From contig JAPLFD010000015.1 of assembly GCA_026390835.1 (NCBI GenBank), positions 1-64,000 of the forward strand: a stretch of 64,000 nt of DNA, read 5' to 3'. Positions within the stretch are counted from its first letter, which is position 1. Each line of letters opens with the position of its first letter. The position numbers and the translations under genes were made by a program. This document shows positions 52,626-62,077 of the stretch, piece by piece. Origin of the DNA: Sphingobacteriales bacterium (lineage in GTDB: Bacteria > Bacteroidota > Bacteroidia > Sphingobacteriales > Sphingobacteriaceae). Below the pieces are notes generated by a model. That model saw nothing but the letters and a program-made list of their open reading frames with translations. It was not told the origin of the DNA and searched no databases.

Positions 52626-52717
52626 ATGTTGAACTATTTTAGTTTGTTTCGTATGATCAACCGGTTCAATGCTTACCATCGAATCAATACAATAATCCTT
52701 CCACTAAAAAGTTGAAT

Positions 52718-54463
52718 TTAATTCGTTGTTCTGATGCTCAACTCTTTCAACTGCTCTTCAGAAATAGTAGATGGAGAATCGATCATCACATCGCGGCCCG
52801 AATTATTTTTAGGAAAGGCAATTACATCGCGGATAGAATCTAATCCAGCGAAAATAGAAACCAACCTATCGAAACCAAAGGCAATACCGCCGTGCGGAGG
52901 AGCACCATATTCAAAGGCTTCTAATAAAAAGCCAAATTGCTTTTGAGCTTCTTCTGGGCTAAAACCCAAGTGTTTAAACATAATAGATTGTAGCGCCCTA
53001 TCGTGAATACGGATAGAACCGCCACCAATTTCGGTTCCATTCACAACCATATCGTAGGCATTGGCTCGTACGTCGCCGGGTTGGCTGTCAAGCAAGGCAA
53101 TATCTTCAGGTTTTGGTGAGGTAAACGGATGATGCATGGCATGGTAACGCCCACTTTCTTCGTCCCATTCCAATAGCGGAAAATCTAAAACCCAAAGCGG
53201 AGCGAAGGTGTTTTTATCACGCAAGCCTAACTGGTTGCCCATTTCTAGGCGCAATTCGTTGAGTTGTTTACGAGTTTTTTCGGCAGGGCCGGCCATTACT
53301 AAGATCAAATCGCCGGGCTTTGCATTACATGCTGTAGCCCACGCTTTTAATTTCTCTTCGCTGTAAAATTTATCTACCGATGATTTTAAAGTGCCATCTG
53401 CTTGGTAACGGCAGTACACCAATCCGGTGGCGCCTACCTGCGGACGTTTTACAAAATCGGTTAATTCGTCTAATTGCTTGCGGGTATACTCGGCGCAACC
53501 TTCGGCTTTAATACCCACTACCAATTCGGCAGCATCAAATACCGGAAAATCAGCCCCTTTTACTACGTCGTTTAGTTCTACAAAGTGCATTCCAAAACGG
53601 GTATCGGGTTTATCCGATCCGTATAAACGCATGGCATCGGCATAAGTCATACGAGGTACCGAGCCTAAATCAATGCCTTTAACGTTTTTAAAGAGTTGTT
53701 TAATTAAGCCTTCAAATACGTTTAAAATATCTTCTTGTTCAATAAAAGCCATTTCGCAATCAATCTGAGTAAATTCAGGTTGCCGGTCGGCACGTAAATC
53801 TTCGTCGCGGAAACATTTTACAATTTGGAAATAACGATCGAAACCCGATACCATTAACAATTGCTTAAAGGTTTGGGGCGATTGGGGCAAGGCGTAAAAT
53901 TCGCCGGCATTCATACGGCTTGGTACCACAAAATCGCGGGCACCTTCTGGCGTAGATTTAATTAATACCGGAGTTTCTACCTCAATAAAGTCTAGCCCAT
54001 CGAGGTAACGGCGTACTTCTTGTGCCATTTTATGGCGAAGTACTAAATTATTACGAACTGGGTTACGGCGTAAATCGAGGTAGCGGTATTTCATCCGTAG
54101 CTCGTCGCCGCCGTCGGTCTCATCTTCAATTAAAAATGGAGGAAGCTTAGCCGGGTTTAAAATAGTGACGACCGAAACGCTAATTTCTATTTCGCCAGTA
54201 AGCATTTTTAAGTTTTTGCTCGAACGCTCAATTACGGTTCCTTGTACGTTTATTACAAACTCACGGCCTAGTTCACGGGCTTTGGCACGCAACTCGGCAT
54301 TGTCGTCGGTATTAAAAGCCAATTGGGTAATCCCGTAGCGGTCGCGAATATCCACAAAGGTCATTCCGCCTAAATCACGCGATTTTTGCACCCAGCCGCA
54401 AAGGCTAATTTCTTTTCCTAAATCAGCTAAGGTTAATTCTCCGCAAGTGTGTGTTCTGAGCAT
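52718..54463 (-). CDS. aspS: aspartyl-tRNA synthetase
   Basis: A 581-residue class IIb synthetase that charges tRNA-Asp. An N-terminal OB anticodon-binding domain (about 1-110, [24 protein letters not shown]) precedes the catalytic core with motif 1 ([20 protein letters not shown]), motif 2 ([18 protein letters not shown]) and motif 3 ([16 protein letters not shown]). The bacterial GAD insertion domain lies between motifs 2 and 3. Normal length. Divergent from the TPP-riboswitch operon. Confidence 0.98.
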   Translation of the reverse strand: MLRTHTCGELTLADLGKEISLCGWVQKSRDLGGMTFVDIRDRYGITQLAFNTDDNAELRAKARELGREFVINVQGTVIERSSKNLKMLTGEIEISVSVVTILNPAKLPPFLIEDETDGGDELRMKYRYLDLRRNPVRNNLVLRHKMAQEVRRYLDGLDFIEVETPVLIKSTPEGARDFVVPSRMNAGEFYALPQSPQTFKQLLMVSGFDRYFQIVKCFRDEDLRADRQPEFTQIDCEMAFIEQEDILNVFEGLIKQLFKNVKGIDLGSVPRMTYADAMRLYGSDKPDTRFGMHFVELNDVVKGADFPVFDAAELVVGIKAEGCAEYTRKQLDELTDFVKRPQVGATGLVYCRYQADGTLKSSVDKFYSEEKLKAWATACNAKPGDLILVMAGPAEKTRKQLNELRLEMGNQLGLRDKNTFAPLWVLDFPLLEWDEESGRYHAMHHPFTSPKPEDIALLDSQPGDVRANAYDMVVNGTEIGGGSIRIHDRALQSIMFKHLGFSPEEAQKQFGFLLEAFEYGAPPHGGIAFGFDRLVSIFAGLDSIRDVIAFPKNNSGRDVMIDSPSTISEEQLKELSIRTTN

Positions 54464-54521
54464 AGTACTGCAAAAGTATTATTTCTGACGCAATTTGTAC
54501 CTAAAATTCAGAATAATAGTC

Positions 54522-54529
54522 TAATTTTG
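54522..54529 (+). promoter_or_regulatory. -7 box (TAATTTTG) for the TPP riboswitch operon
   Basis: TAATTTTG is an exact TAnnTTTG match immediately before the riboswitch. A TTTG at 54494-54497 is 24 bases upstream, a few bases longer than the usual spacing, so the -33 element is uncertain. The transcript would begin at about the first aptamer bases. Confidence 0.5.
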
Positions 54530-54656
54530 AACCATCAAATAGGGGTGCCTTGTTTCTTGCAAACACAAAAACGGGCTGAGATTATACCCATTTGATAGTT
54601 CTAGGTTTTGCGAACTATCAAAGCACCTGATCCGGATAATGCCGGCGTAGGGAAGG
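54530..54656 (+). promoter_or_regulatory. TPP (THI-box) riboswitch
   Basis: All conserved parts of the thiamin pyrophosphate aptamer are present in order: AGGGGTGCC (54540-54548), GGGCTGAGATTATACCC (from about 54573; CTGAGA binds the pyrimidine), and CACCTGATCCGGATAATGCC plus GGCGTAGGGAAGG (54624-54656; binds the diphosphate). The variable stem is TTTGATAGTTC (54591-54601) / GAACTATCAAA (54612-54622). Downstream, AAAATTTAA (54658-54666) can pair with TTAAATTTT (54700-54708) just ahead of the ATG at 54722, a candidate expression platform acting on translation. It should repress the TonB-receptor operon when TPP is plentiful. Confidence 0.97.
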
Positions 54657-54721
54657 TAAAAATTTAATATAAATTGCTTTTACCCCTTTAAAGCGATGGT
54701 TAAATTTTAAAATCAAAAAAG

Positions 54722-57088
54722 ATGAAAAAAGGATTATTCGTTGCGCTATTGGCGATGCTTTTGCCGGTAATAGCCTGTGCGCAACTTACTTTTAGCGGGA
54801 AAGTGCTCGATGCCCGTACACAAGCAGGCTTAGCGGGTGCCTCGGTAAGTTTAAGTACAAAAGTACAGCGTGCTAGCGACAAGAATGGAGGCTTTTCTTT
54901 TACTGGCCTTGCAGCTGGAAACTATGTGTTAAAGGTGAGCTTTGTAGGCTATCAACCCATAGAAAAAACCATTACTTTACCCGCCGATGGTCAAGTAGAA
55001 CTCTTTTTAAAACCCAGCATTTTCCCTGGCGATGAAGTGGTTATTAAAGCTACCAGAGCCACCGAGCAGAGTGCTACTACCTATACCAACTTGAGTAAAG
55101 CGGTTTTAGAAAAAAATAATACAGGTCAAGATTTACCCTTTGTACTCAATCAAACACCAGGCGTGGTAGTGAGTTCGGATGCCGGTACGGGCATTGGTTA
55201 TACAGGCCTCCGTATTCGGGGCAGCGACGCTTCTCGAATAAATGTTACCCTAAACGGGATCCCTTTCAATGATCCTGAAAGCCAAGCTACTTATTTTGTG
55301 AATTTACCCGATTTTGTTTCTTCGGTAGATAATATTCAGGTGCAACGTGGAGTGGGTACTTCTACCAACGGGGCTGGTGCTTTTGGGGCCAGTATAAACA
55401 TACAAACCACCGTTCGTAGAGATTCGGCCTATACCGAGCTAAACAATACCTTAGGTTCTTACCATACCCAAAAAAACACCTTAAATTTTGGCACGGGGCT
55501 GCTAAACAATCAGTTTACGTTTGATGGTCGGTTATCTAGAATTCAGTCTGACGGATACATCGATAGGGCGTCATCTAAACTAAAATCATACTTTTTAAGT
55601 GGTGCTTGGTATGGTGCCAATACCCTTATTCGGGCCAATGTATTTTCGGGTCACGAGAAAACCTACCAAGCATGGAATGGAGTACCCGAGGCAGAATTGG
55701 CTAACAACAGGACCTACAATGCCTATACCTACGCCGATCAAACGGATAATTATACCCAAGATCATTATCAGTTATTGTATGCACATAACTTTAGCCCAGC
55801 ACTTTCTTTAAGCGGTGCCTTCCATTATACCTATGGTCGGGGTTATTATGAAGAATTTAAAGTCGACCAAGATTTTGCCGATTATGGCTTAAGCCCCATG
55901 CTAATTGGCGGGAACACCATTTCTCAAACCGATTTAATCCGCCGTCGTTGGTTAGATAACGATTTTTACGGCAGCACCTTTGCTTTAAATTATACGCCTA
56001 AAAGTGGGCTAGATTTCACTTTAGGTGGCGCTTACAACGAATATAAAGGCCGTCATTTTGGTGAAATTATTTGGGCAACCTATGCATCCGATAGCCAAAT
56101 TCGCCAGCATTATTACAATAACGACGGCTTTAAAACTGATTTGAATGTGTACGCCAAATCAACCTGGCAACGTGGCCCTTGGGTAGCCTATACCGATGTG
56201 CAATATCGCCGGGTGAGTCACGAATTTGTGGGCTACGATACCAATTTGCAAAACATTCAGCAAGCTGTATCTCTAAACTTTTTTAATCCGAAGGTGGGAT
56301 TAAGCTTTCAAATCAATCCTCAGGAGCAGTTCTATGCTTCTTTGGCGGTAGCGAATAAAGAACCTAACCGTAATGATTTTGTGAATGCTACGCCAGCTAG
56401 CCGCCCCGTTTCTGAACGTTTAACCGATATAGAAGCAGGCTATCGATTTAGCCGTAGTAATTTCAGTGCAGCGCTAAACGCTTATTTTATGAAATACAAC
56501 AACCAACTTATTTTAACCGGCGCAATTAACGATGTAGGTGAGTATAGCCGCACTAACGTACCCAATAGTTATCGCTTAGGCTTTGAAGCCGAGGCCAGCT
56601 TAAAATTAAGTGAAAAATGGGCTTGGAAAGCCAACGCGACATGGAGCCAAAACAAAATTAAACGTTTTACCAATTACATAGATAATTACGATAATGGTAC
56701 GCAGATAGGCACAGAATATACACATACTGATATTGCTTTTTCGCCAGCATTCGTGGCTTCGGGCGAATGGGATTTTACCCCTTTTAAGCACGCCGAAATT
56801 GCTTTTATTGGTAAATATGTGAGTCGACAATACTTAGATAATACGTCTAGTGCGGAACGTAGAATTGGTGAAATGCTAGTCCATAACCTCCGCATTAATT
56901 ACAATTTTAAGTCAAAATTGGCAAAAAATATTGCCTTAAGTGTATTAGTTAATAACGTTTTTAACAAGAAATACGAAGCCAATGGCTATACCTTTAGTTA
57001 TATCTATGGGGGGAATTTCACTACCGAAAACTACTATTATCCGCAGGCCACACGTAATTTCTTAATTTCTTTAAACCTGAAGTTTTAA
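54722..57088 (+). CDS. TonB-dependent outer-membrane receptor, thiamin-regulated
   Basis: A 788-residue outer-membrane transporter. It has a signal peptide to about 20 (VIACAQ), a carboxypeptidase-regulatory-like domain (about 22-105, LTFSGKVLDARTQAGLAGASV), a plug (about 115-235, NTGQDLPFVLNQTPGVVVSS, GLRIRGSDASRINVTLNGIP) and a 22-strand barrel ending ATRNFLISLNLKF with the C-terminal aromatic. The TPP riboswitch in its leader implies uptake of thiamin or thiamin phosphates. It is the first gene of the operon. Confidence 0.93.
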   Translation: MKKGLFVALLAMLLPVIACAQLTFSGKVLDARTQAGLAGASVSLSTKVQRASDKNGGFSFTGLAAGNYVLKVSFVGYQPIEKTITLPADGQVELFLKPSIFPGDEVVIKATRATEQSATTYTNLSKAVLEKNNTGQDLPFVLNQTPGVVVSSDAGTGIGYTGLRIRGSDASRINVTLNGIPFNDPESQATYFVNLPDFVSSVDNIQVQRGVGTSTNGAGAFGASINIQTTVRRDSAYTELNNTLGSYHTQKNTLNFGTGLLNNQFTFDGRLSRIQSDGYIDRASSKLKSYFLSGAWYGANTLIRANVFSGHEKTYQAWNGVPEAELANNRTYNAYTYADQTDNYTQDHYQLLYAHNFSPALSLSGAFHYTYGRGYYEEFKVDQDFADYGLSPMLIGGNTISQTDLIRRRWLDNDFYGSTFALNYTPKSGLDFTLGGAYNEYKGRHFGEIIWATYASDSQIRQHYYNNDGFKTDLNVYAKSTWQRGPWVAYTDVQYRRVSHEFVGYDTNLQNIQQAVSLNFFNPKVGLSFQINPQEQFYASLAVANKEPNRNDFVNATPASRPVSERLTDIEAGYRFSRSNFSAALNAYFMKYNNQLILTGAINDVGEYSRTNVPNSYRLGFEAEASLKLSEKWAWKANATWSQNKIKRFTNYIDNYDNGTQIGTEYTHTDIAFSPAFVASGEWDFTPFKHAEIAFIGKYVSRQYLDNTSSAERRIGEMLVHNLRINYNFKSKLAKNIALSVLVNNVFNKKYEANGYTFSYIYGGNFTTENYYYPQATRNFLISLNLKF

Positions 57089-57116
57089 CGATATTTGCAC
57101 CATAACTATTAAGCCC

Positions 57117-58763
57117 ATGAGCAGATTTAAAAACCTCCTATTTAGTTGCCTTTTTTTAAGTGCAGTAGTTGCACAAGCACAATCTAAACCGGCTAACACT
57201 TCTTTGCCGCGACCAAAATTGGTAGTAGGCTTGGTGGTAGATCAAATGCGTTGGGATTTTTTGTATCGTTATTACGACCGCTACCAATCGGGTGGTTTTA
57301 AGCGCATGCTCAACGAAGGTTTTTCTTGCGAAAATACCATGATTGATTACATTCCGACGGTTACTGCCATTGGCCATACGACCATTTATACCGGTTCTGT
57401 ACCGGCTATTCATGGCATTGCTGGCAACGATTTTATTATACAAAAAACCGGAAAATCCATGTACTGTACCGAAGACGAAACGGTACAAACCGTGGGCAGC
57501 ACGTCTAAAGCCGGAAAAATGTCTCCTAGAAACCTACTTACCACCACCATAACCGATGAGTTGAAGTTGGCCACCAATTTCAAATCAAAAGTAATTGGTA
57601 TTGCCTTAAAAGACCGTGGGGGTATTTTGCCCGCCGGCCATAGTGCCGATGCGGCTTACTGGTACGATGATTTAACAGGCGGCTGGATTACCAGTACCTA
57701 TTATATGAAGGATTTGCCTGTTTGGGTGAAAAATTTTAACGATCAGAAAAAAGCTGATGCCTATTTAAAGCAAAACTGGAATACCTTATATTCAATAGAT
57801 ACCTACACACAAAGTTTTAAAGATAACAATGCTTACGAAGGCAAACTGGCTGGGAATACCCAACCGGTATTTCCTATAATTTTAAATCAGGGTGAGCTAC
57901 CTAATTATAAACTCCTACGCACTACACCCTACGGGAATTCACTTACGCTAGATATGGCTAAAGCGGCTATTGAAAATGAGCAATTGGGTAAAAATACGGT
58001 AACTGATTTCTTAGCCGTAAGTTTATCGTCTACCGATTATATTGGTCACACCTTTGGTCCGAATTCTGTTGAAGTAGAAGATACCTATTTGCGCCTAGAC
58101 CAAGATTTTGCTAAATTTTTCGCCTACTTAGATAAAATTGTTGGGAAAGGCAATTATACTGTATTTCTTTCTGCAGATCATGGCTGTGCACACAACCCTG
58201 CTTTATTGAACGACCAAAATATTCCGGCAGGTTTATGGCCCGCAGCCAAAATCATGGCTGGGCTTAATACGCTGTTAGAAGAAAAATATCAAACCAAAAA
58301 ATTGGTATTGAGTTTAGATAATTACCAGGTAAATTTAAATAACCCCGCCATTGCCGAAGCTAAGTTAAACGAACAAGCTATTATTTCTGATTGCATTGCG
58401 TACCTGCAAAGCCAAGAAGGAGTGGCCAATGCAATTGATCAAAAGGCGGTGCAACAAGCGTCTATTCCTGATGTGTTACGTAGCCGAATTATTAATGGGT
58501 ATTATGCCGAACGCAGCGGAGCCATCCAACTCATTTTACAACCCGGTTGGTTTGCCGGTTATGGTGCTACGGGAACTACTCATGGAAGTTGGAACCCTTA
58601 CGATGCGCACATTCCTTTGGTGTTTATGGGTTGGGGGGTAAAACATGGTAAAACCAATGCCCCTACTCACATGACCGATATTGCAGCCACCTTGGCGGCA
58701 TTGTTGCATGTACAAATGCCCAACGGCAGCATTGGCACTCCGGTAAACGAACTTATTAAATAG
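57117..58763 (+). CDS. alkaline phosphatase family protein, PafA-like
   Basis: A 548-residue exported phosphatase. Signal peptide about 1-22 (VVAQAQS). It has the PafA/NPP superfamily sites: metal Asp42 (VVDQMRWDF), nucleophile T83 (PTVTAIGHTT), N104 (AGND), and K165 with R167 (ALKDRG), which together define monoesterase-type PafA. Additional metal ligands are in SSTDYIGHTFG and SADHGCAHN. The gene lies 28 bases after the TonB receptor under the TPP riboswitch, so it may strip phosphate from thiamin mono- or diphosphate in the periplasm. The substrate is inferred from position. Confidence 0.88.
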   Translation: MSRFKNLLFSCLFLSAVVAQAQSKPANTSLPRPKLVVGLVVDQMRWDFLYRYYDRYQSGGFKRMLNEGFSCENTMIDYIPTVTAIGHTTIYTGSVPAIHGIAGNDFIIQKTGKSMYCTEDETVQTVGSTSKAGKMSPRNLLTTTITDELKLATNFKSKVIGIALKDRGGILPAGHSADAAYWYDDLTGGWITSTYYMKDLPVWVKNFNDQKKADAYLKQNWNTLYSIDTYTQSFKDNNAYEGKLAGNTQPVFPIILNQGELPNYKLLRTTPYGNSLTLDMAKAAIENEQLGKNTVTDFLAVSLSSTDYIGHTFGPNSVEVEDTYLRLDQDFAKFFAYLDKIVGKGNYTVFLSADHGCAHNPALLNDQNIPAGLWPAAKIMAGLNTLLEEKYQTKKLVLSLDNYQVNLNNPAIAEAKLNEQAIISDCIAYLQSQEGVANAIDQKAVQQASIPDVLRSRIINGYYAERSGAIQLILQPGWFAGYGATGTTHGSWNPYDAHIPLVFMGWGVKHGKTNAPTHMTDIAATLAALLHVQMPNGSIGTPVNELIK

Positions 58764-59330
58764 ATGTCGTCGCACCATATCGTTAGAGAAAAACAAGAAC
58801 CAGCCCTACTCATTGTCAATTTGGCGCATTTCGCTAACGAACAATTGGGCCAATTGCTAGAGTGGAGCCCAACTGTTATGGTAACCGAAGAGGTGTATGA
58901 CTATGCCGATTCTTTGGGTATTAAAATTGATGCCGTAGTTACCCAAAATCGAAATTTTAATGCACAAGAACATACCCATATCGTGCTTACCGAGTACGAG
59001 CCATTGGAAGATGCCTTGAAATATTTGGTGGCCGAAGGCTATCCGGCGGTAAATGTTATTGCTGAAGAATTTTTGCTGAAAGACTACGTGTTATTTGTTG
59101 ATATCATCAATTTGGTGATTTTCACCTCCGATAAAAAAATTATGCCTATCCGTTCCGGATTTAGTAAATGGCAAATCGGTGGGCAAAAATTACACTTGCT
59201 CCACGATGCCAAAAATCTGCAAATAGAAGGCTTAAAACACCTCGGATTTCATGAATTCGAAACTGAAAAAGACGGCTTTTATGCCCTAACTTTTGAACAA
59301 CCCTTCTTATTTATTGCCGAAGAGTTATGA
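58764..59330 (+). CDS. thiamine pyrophosphokinase-like protein lacking catalytic motifs
   Basis: A 188-residue protein starting MSSHHIVREKQEPALLIVN, the N-terminus I recall from Sphingobacteriaceae proteins annotated as thiamine pyrophosphokinase. LLEWSPTVMVTEEVYDYADSLGIKIDAVV and YEPLEDALKYLVAEGYPAVNVI (given here as landmarks LLEWSPTVMV and LKYLVAEGYPAVNVI) align with that fold. The expected catalytic elements (DG.., GDFDS, QN.TD and GxRxDH) are replaced by TEE, TQNRN, YEPLED and EEFLLKDY. The ATG directly follows the phosphatase stop, so it belongs to the TPP operon. Probably a binding or regulatory protein rather than an active kinase. Confidence 0.65.
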   Translation: MSSHHIVREKQEPALLIVNLAHFANEQLGQLLEWSPTVMVTEEVYDYADSLGIKIDAVVTQNRNFNAQEHTHIVLTEYEPLEDALKYLVAEGYPAVNVIAEEFLLKDYVLFVDIINLVIFTSDKKIMPIRSGFSKWQIGGQKLHLLHDAKNLQIEGLKHLGFHEFETEKDGFYALTFEQPFLFIAEEL

Positions 59331-59821
59331 GTTTGAGTATTCGAACGGCAAACCCTACCGATATTTCAACCATTGGTCAGTTAGCTGAAGAAAGTTGGTG
59401 GCCAGCATACAGTTCTTTTATTTCGGCCGAACAAATTAGCTACATGCTTAAGGAGATGTATTCTCCTGAGGCCTTAACTCAACAGTTTAGCGAAGGAATC
59501 ACCTTTTTACTAGTCGAAAGAAACGAATTGGCTGTGGGTTTTGCTGCTTTTAGTGAGACCAATACGAAGGAGCAGGTTTTTAAATTGTACAAACTTTACC
59601 TTTTGCCAAGCGAACAAGGCATGGGTACGGGTAAGCTGCTTATAGAGGAGGTTAGTACTCGAGCTAAAAATTTAGGCGGGCTTATTTTGGAACTCAATGT
59701 AAACCGCGGCAATAAAGCGGTTCATTTTTATAAAAAACAAGGGTTTAACATTCATCAAAGCTTGGACATTCCGTACCACACCTTTGTGTTAAACGATTAT
59801 GTGATGCGTAAAGCCTTATAA
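59327..59821 (+). CDS. GNAT family N-acetyltransferase
   Basis: A 164-residue acyl-CoA-dependent acetyltransferase: IRTANPTDISTIGQLAEESW opening, YKLYLLPSEQGMGTGKLLIE as the acetyl-CoA motif A (Q/R-x-x-G-x-G/A), and LNVNRGNKAVHFYKKQGF at the C-terminal end. The start overlaps the previous gene as ATGA, so it is translated with the thiamin operon. Substrate unknown; a role with thiamin precursors is possible only by association. The last six bases overlap the convergent M28 gene. Confidence 0.9.
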   Translation: MSLSIRTANPTDISTIGQLAEESWWPAYSSFISAEQISYMLKEMYSPEALTQQFSEGITFLLVERNELAVGFAAFSETNTKEQVFKLYKLYLLPSEQGMGTGKLLIEEVSTRAKNLGGLILELNVNRGNKAVHFYKKQGFNIHQSLDIPYHTFVLNDYVMRKAL

Positions 59822-61099
59822 TTTCGGTATCCGCTTTGGTGCATCTTTCCCACTCACAATACTTCTTGAACTTAGGGCAATGGCCTTAATGGTAGCCGTA
59901 ATATTCGAAACGTCTAGTGTTTCCAATTCATCATTTACGGTGTGATAAAATTTATCAATGTCAATTTGATCGGTAGAAATGGTATGTGCCGGAACGCCCA
60001 ATGCCGCTAGAGTTGCGTTGTCGCTGCGGTAAAATAAATTCTGGCTTGGGTATGGGTCTGGATAGAATTTAAAATCGGTACCTTCTAAATTGCGCTGTAA
60101 AATCTCTCCAAAATCTGAACGTTCGTAGCCGGTAATAAAGGCATTATTTTTGCCAAATTTCGATTCTTTCCCAATCATTTCAATGTTAAACATCGCTACA
60201 ACATCATCGGGATTTAGTTTAGAAGAAAAATATTTAGAACCAAAACCACCCACCTCTTCGGCGGTAAAAGCCACGAAAATTAAGGTACGCTCGTTGTTGT
60301 TTATCTTTTTATAATATTTAGCTAATTCAATTACGGCCGTAGTCCCCGAAGCATCATCGTCGGCACCATTGGCAATAGAATCGCCTTCTACCGCTTTAAC
60401 AATACCTAAATGGTCGTAATGTGCTGAGAAAACCACGTATTCTTTCGCTTTAGATTTGCCCGGAATCATGCCCGCTACGTTAAACAGCGGTGCTTGATCT
60501 ATGCTATTGCTTGCCGAAATGCTGAAAGAAGGGGCTATCTGATCACTTAAAATAAATACTACCGAAGTAGCCTTTGGTTTTTCCGCCATACGGGTTCTAA
60601 ACGAGCCATCGCGAAGACGCTTAAAGGCAACGGCATGTTGTGCATCTACCCAAACAATCGCCGACTTACTAGCACGTAAAATTTCGCGATAGCGATTTAC
60701 AAAATTAGCTCCGGCGGCTAGTTGAATATTTTCAATACCGCTAGCTTCAGTCCAACTCAATTGGGTTTGATCGCTACTAACAATCACCTGCTCGGCTGGT
60801 ATGGCTGTTCCGTTTAGACTTACCATGGCTGTGCCGGGCTTTATGCGGTTCATGCTAAACGATTGACGGAAGTTAGTTTCTCCTTCGAGCGTTTGTAAGC
60901 CAATTTTCTTGAATTCGCTTTCGATAAAACTGGCGGCTTTATCTATGCCTGCTGAAAACGTAGCTCGGCCTTCCATATCGTCGGCTGTGAGGGTTTTAAT
61001 GATGCGGTTTACATTCTTTTCCTTAATTTTTTCGACAGATTGTGCGAAAATAGTTAGGCTTGTACCAATAAATAATAGGCTTAATGCTAGTTTTTTCAT
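59816..61099 (-). CDS. M28 family metallopeptidase, secreted
   Basis: A 427-residue aminopeptidase of the M28 family. The start is placed at ATG 61099 because it gives a clean signal peptide (KKLALSLLFIGTSLTIFAQS). The longer frame to 61174 overlaps the upstream gene. Zinc ligands: HYDHLG, GADDDASG, TAEEVGG, FNIEMIGK and FYHTVND. A PA-like insert lies between about 110 and 215. It is unlike the M28 at 101-1489 in length and spacing, so the two are not recent duplicates. Follows the GDP-fucose synthase gene by five bases. Confidence 0.92.
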   Translation of the reverse strand: MKKLALSLLFIGTSLTIFAQSVEKIKEKNVNRIIKTLTADDMEGRATFSAGIDKAASFIESEFKKIGLQTLEGETNFRQSFSMNRIKPGTAMVSLNGTAIPAEQVIVSSDQTQLSWTEASGIENIQLAAGANFVNRYREILRASKSAIVWVDAQHAVAFKRLRDGSFRTRMAEKPKATSVVFILSDQIAPSFSISASNSIDQAPLFNVAGMIPGKSKAKEYVVFSAHYDHLGIVKAVEGDSIANGADDDASGTTAVIELAKYYKKINNNERTLIFVAFTAEEVGGFGSKYFSSKLNPDDVVAMFNIEMIGKESKFGKNNAFITGYERSDFGEILQRNLEGTDFKFYPDPYPSQNLFYRSDNATLAALGVPAHTISTDQIDIDKFYHTVNDELETLDVSNITATIKAIALSSRSIVSGKDAPKRIPKL

Positions 61100-61104
61100 G
61101 TTTG

Positions 61105-62031
61105 TTATAATTTTTTTAGGAAATCTTGATAGGCCAAGGCCAATCCTTCTTGTAATGCTATGCGGTGTTTCCAACCTAATTTATGCAATTTAGAAACATC
61201 CAATAGTTTGCGGGGAGTACCATCCGGTTTGCTGGTGTCAAACACCAAGTCGCCGGTAAAACCCACCACCTCTTTTATCAATAGTGCTAAATCTTTAATG
61301 CTTAAATCGTTGCCCGTGCCAATGTTTACCAAGCCAGCCTCATTGTACTCTTGCATTAAAAAATAGCAAGCATCGGCCAAGTCGTCGGCAAATAAAAACT
61401 CTCGTAACGGGCTGCCCGTTCCCCAAATAGTCACGCTAGCGCTACCACTTGTTTTTGCTTCATGAAATTTGCGAATTAAAGCAGGCAATACATGCGAATT
61501 TTCGGGGTGGTAATTGTCGTTATAGCCATACAAATTGGTAGGCATTACCGAAATAAAATTACAACCGTACTGGTCGCGGTAGGCATCGCATAATTTAATG
61601 CCGGCAATTTTGGCAATGGCATAAGGTTCGTTGGTAGGTTCCAATAAACCCGTTAATAAATACTCTTCTTTTAAGGGTTGCGGTGCCAATTTAGGGTAGA
61701 TGCAGCTAGAACCCAAAAACAACAATTTTTTCGCCCCTTGTAGGTATGCTTGGTGTATCACGTTGTTCTGGATAGCCAAATTTTCGTACAAAAAATCGGC
61801 ACGGTAGGTATTGTTGGCTACAATACCGCCCACCTTGGCGGCGGCTAAAAATACATAGTCGGGTTTTTCGGCCGCAAAGAAGTCGGCAACGGCTTGTTGG
61901 TTACGTAAATCGAGTTCTTGAGAACTGCGAATGACCAAATTGGTATAGCCCTCGGCTTGTAATTTTCTTAAAATAGCCGAGCCCACCATCCCCCGATGAC
62001 CGGCTACATATATTTTTGCGTTTTTTTCCAC
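61105..62031 (-). CDS. fcl: GDP-L-fucose synthase
   Basis: A 308-residue SDR epimerase/reductase that converts GDP-4-keto-6-deoxymannose to GDP-L-fucose. NADP site [10 protein letters not shown] (11-20); [18 protein letters not shown] and [21 protein letters not shown] are specific to Fcl/WcaG; catalytic S109, Y137 and K141 (PYAIAK). The partner dehydratase gmd is not in the window. It shows that the cell can make fucose-containing glycans, in line with the polysaccharide region at 9-19 kb. Confidence 0.95.
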   Translation of the reverse strand: MEKNAKIYVAGHRGMVGSAILRKLQAEGYTNLVIRSSQELDLRNQQAVADFFAAEKPDYVFLAAAKVGGIVANNTYRADFLYENLAIQNNVIHQAYLQGAKKLLFLGSSCIYPKLAPQPLKEEYLLTGLLEPTNEPYAIAKIAGIKLCDAYRDQYGCNFISVMPTNLYGYNDNYHPENSHVLPALIRKFHEAKTSGSASVTIWGTGSPLREFLFADDLADACYFLMQEYNEAGLVNIGTGNDLSIKDLALLIKEVVGFTGDLVFDTSKPDGTPRKLLDVSKLHKLGWKHRIALQEGLALAYQDFLKKL

Positions 62032-62077
62032 GGTTGCTTCAAAGATAAAACTATTTTTGTTGCCCTAAACTAATGCC

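Noticed and set aside
61100-61174. N-terminal extension of the second M28 peptidase
   Set aside because: It overlaps the fcl coding end and hides a standard signal peptide. The ATG at 61099 is preferred.
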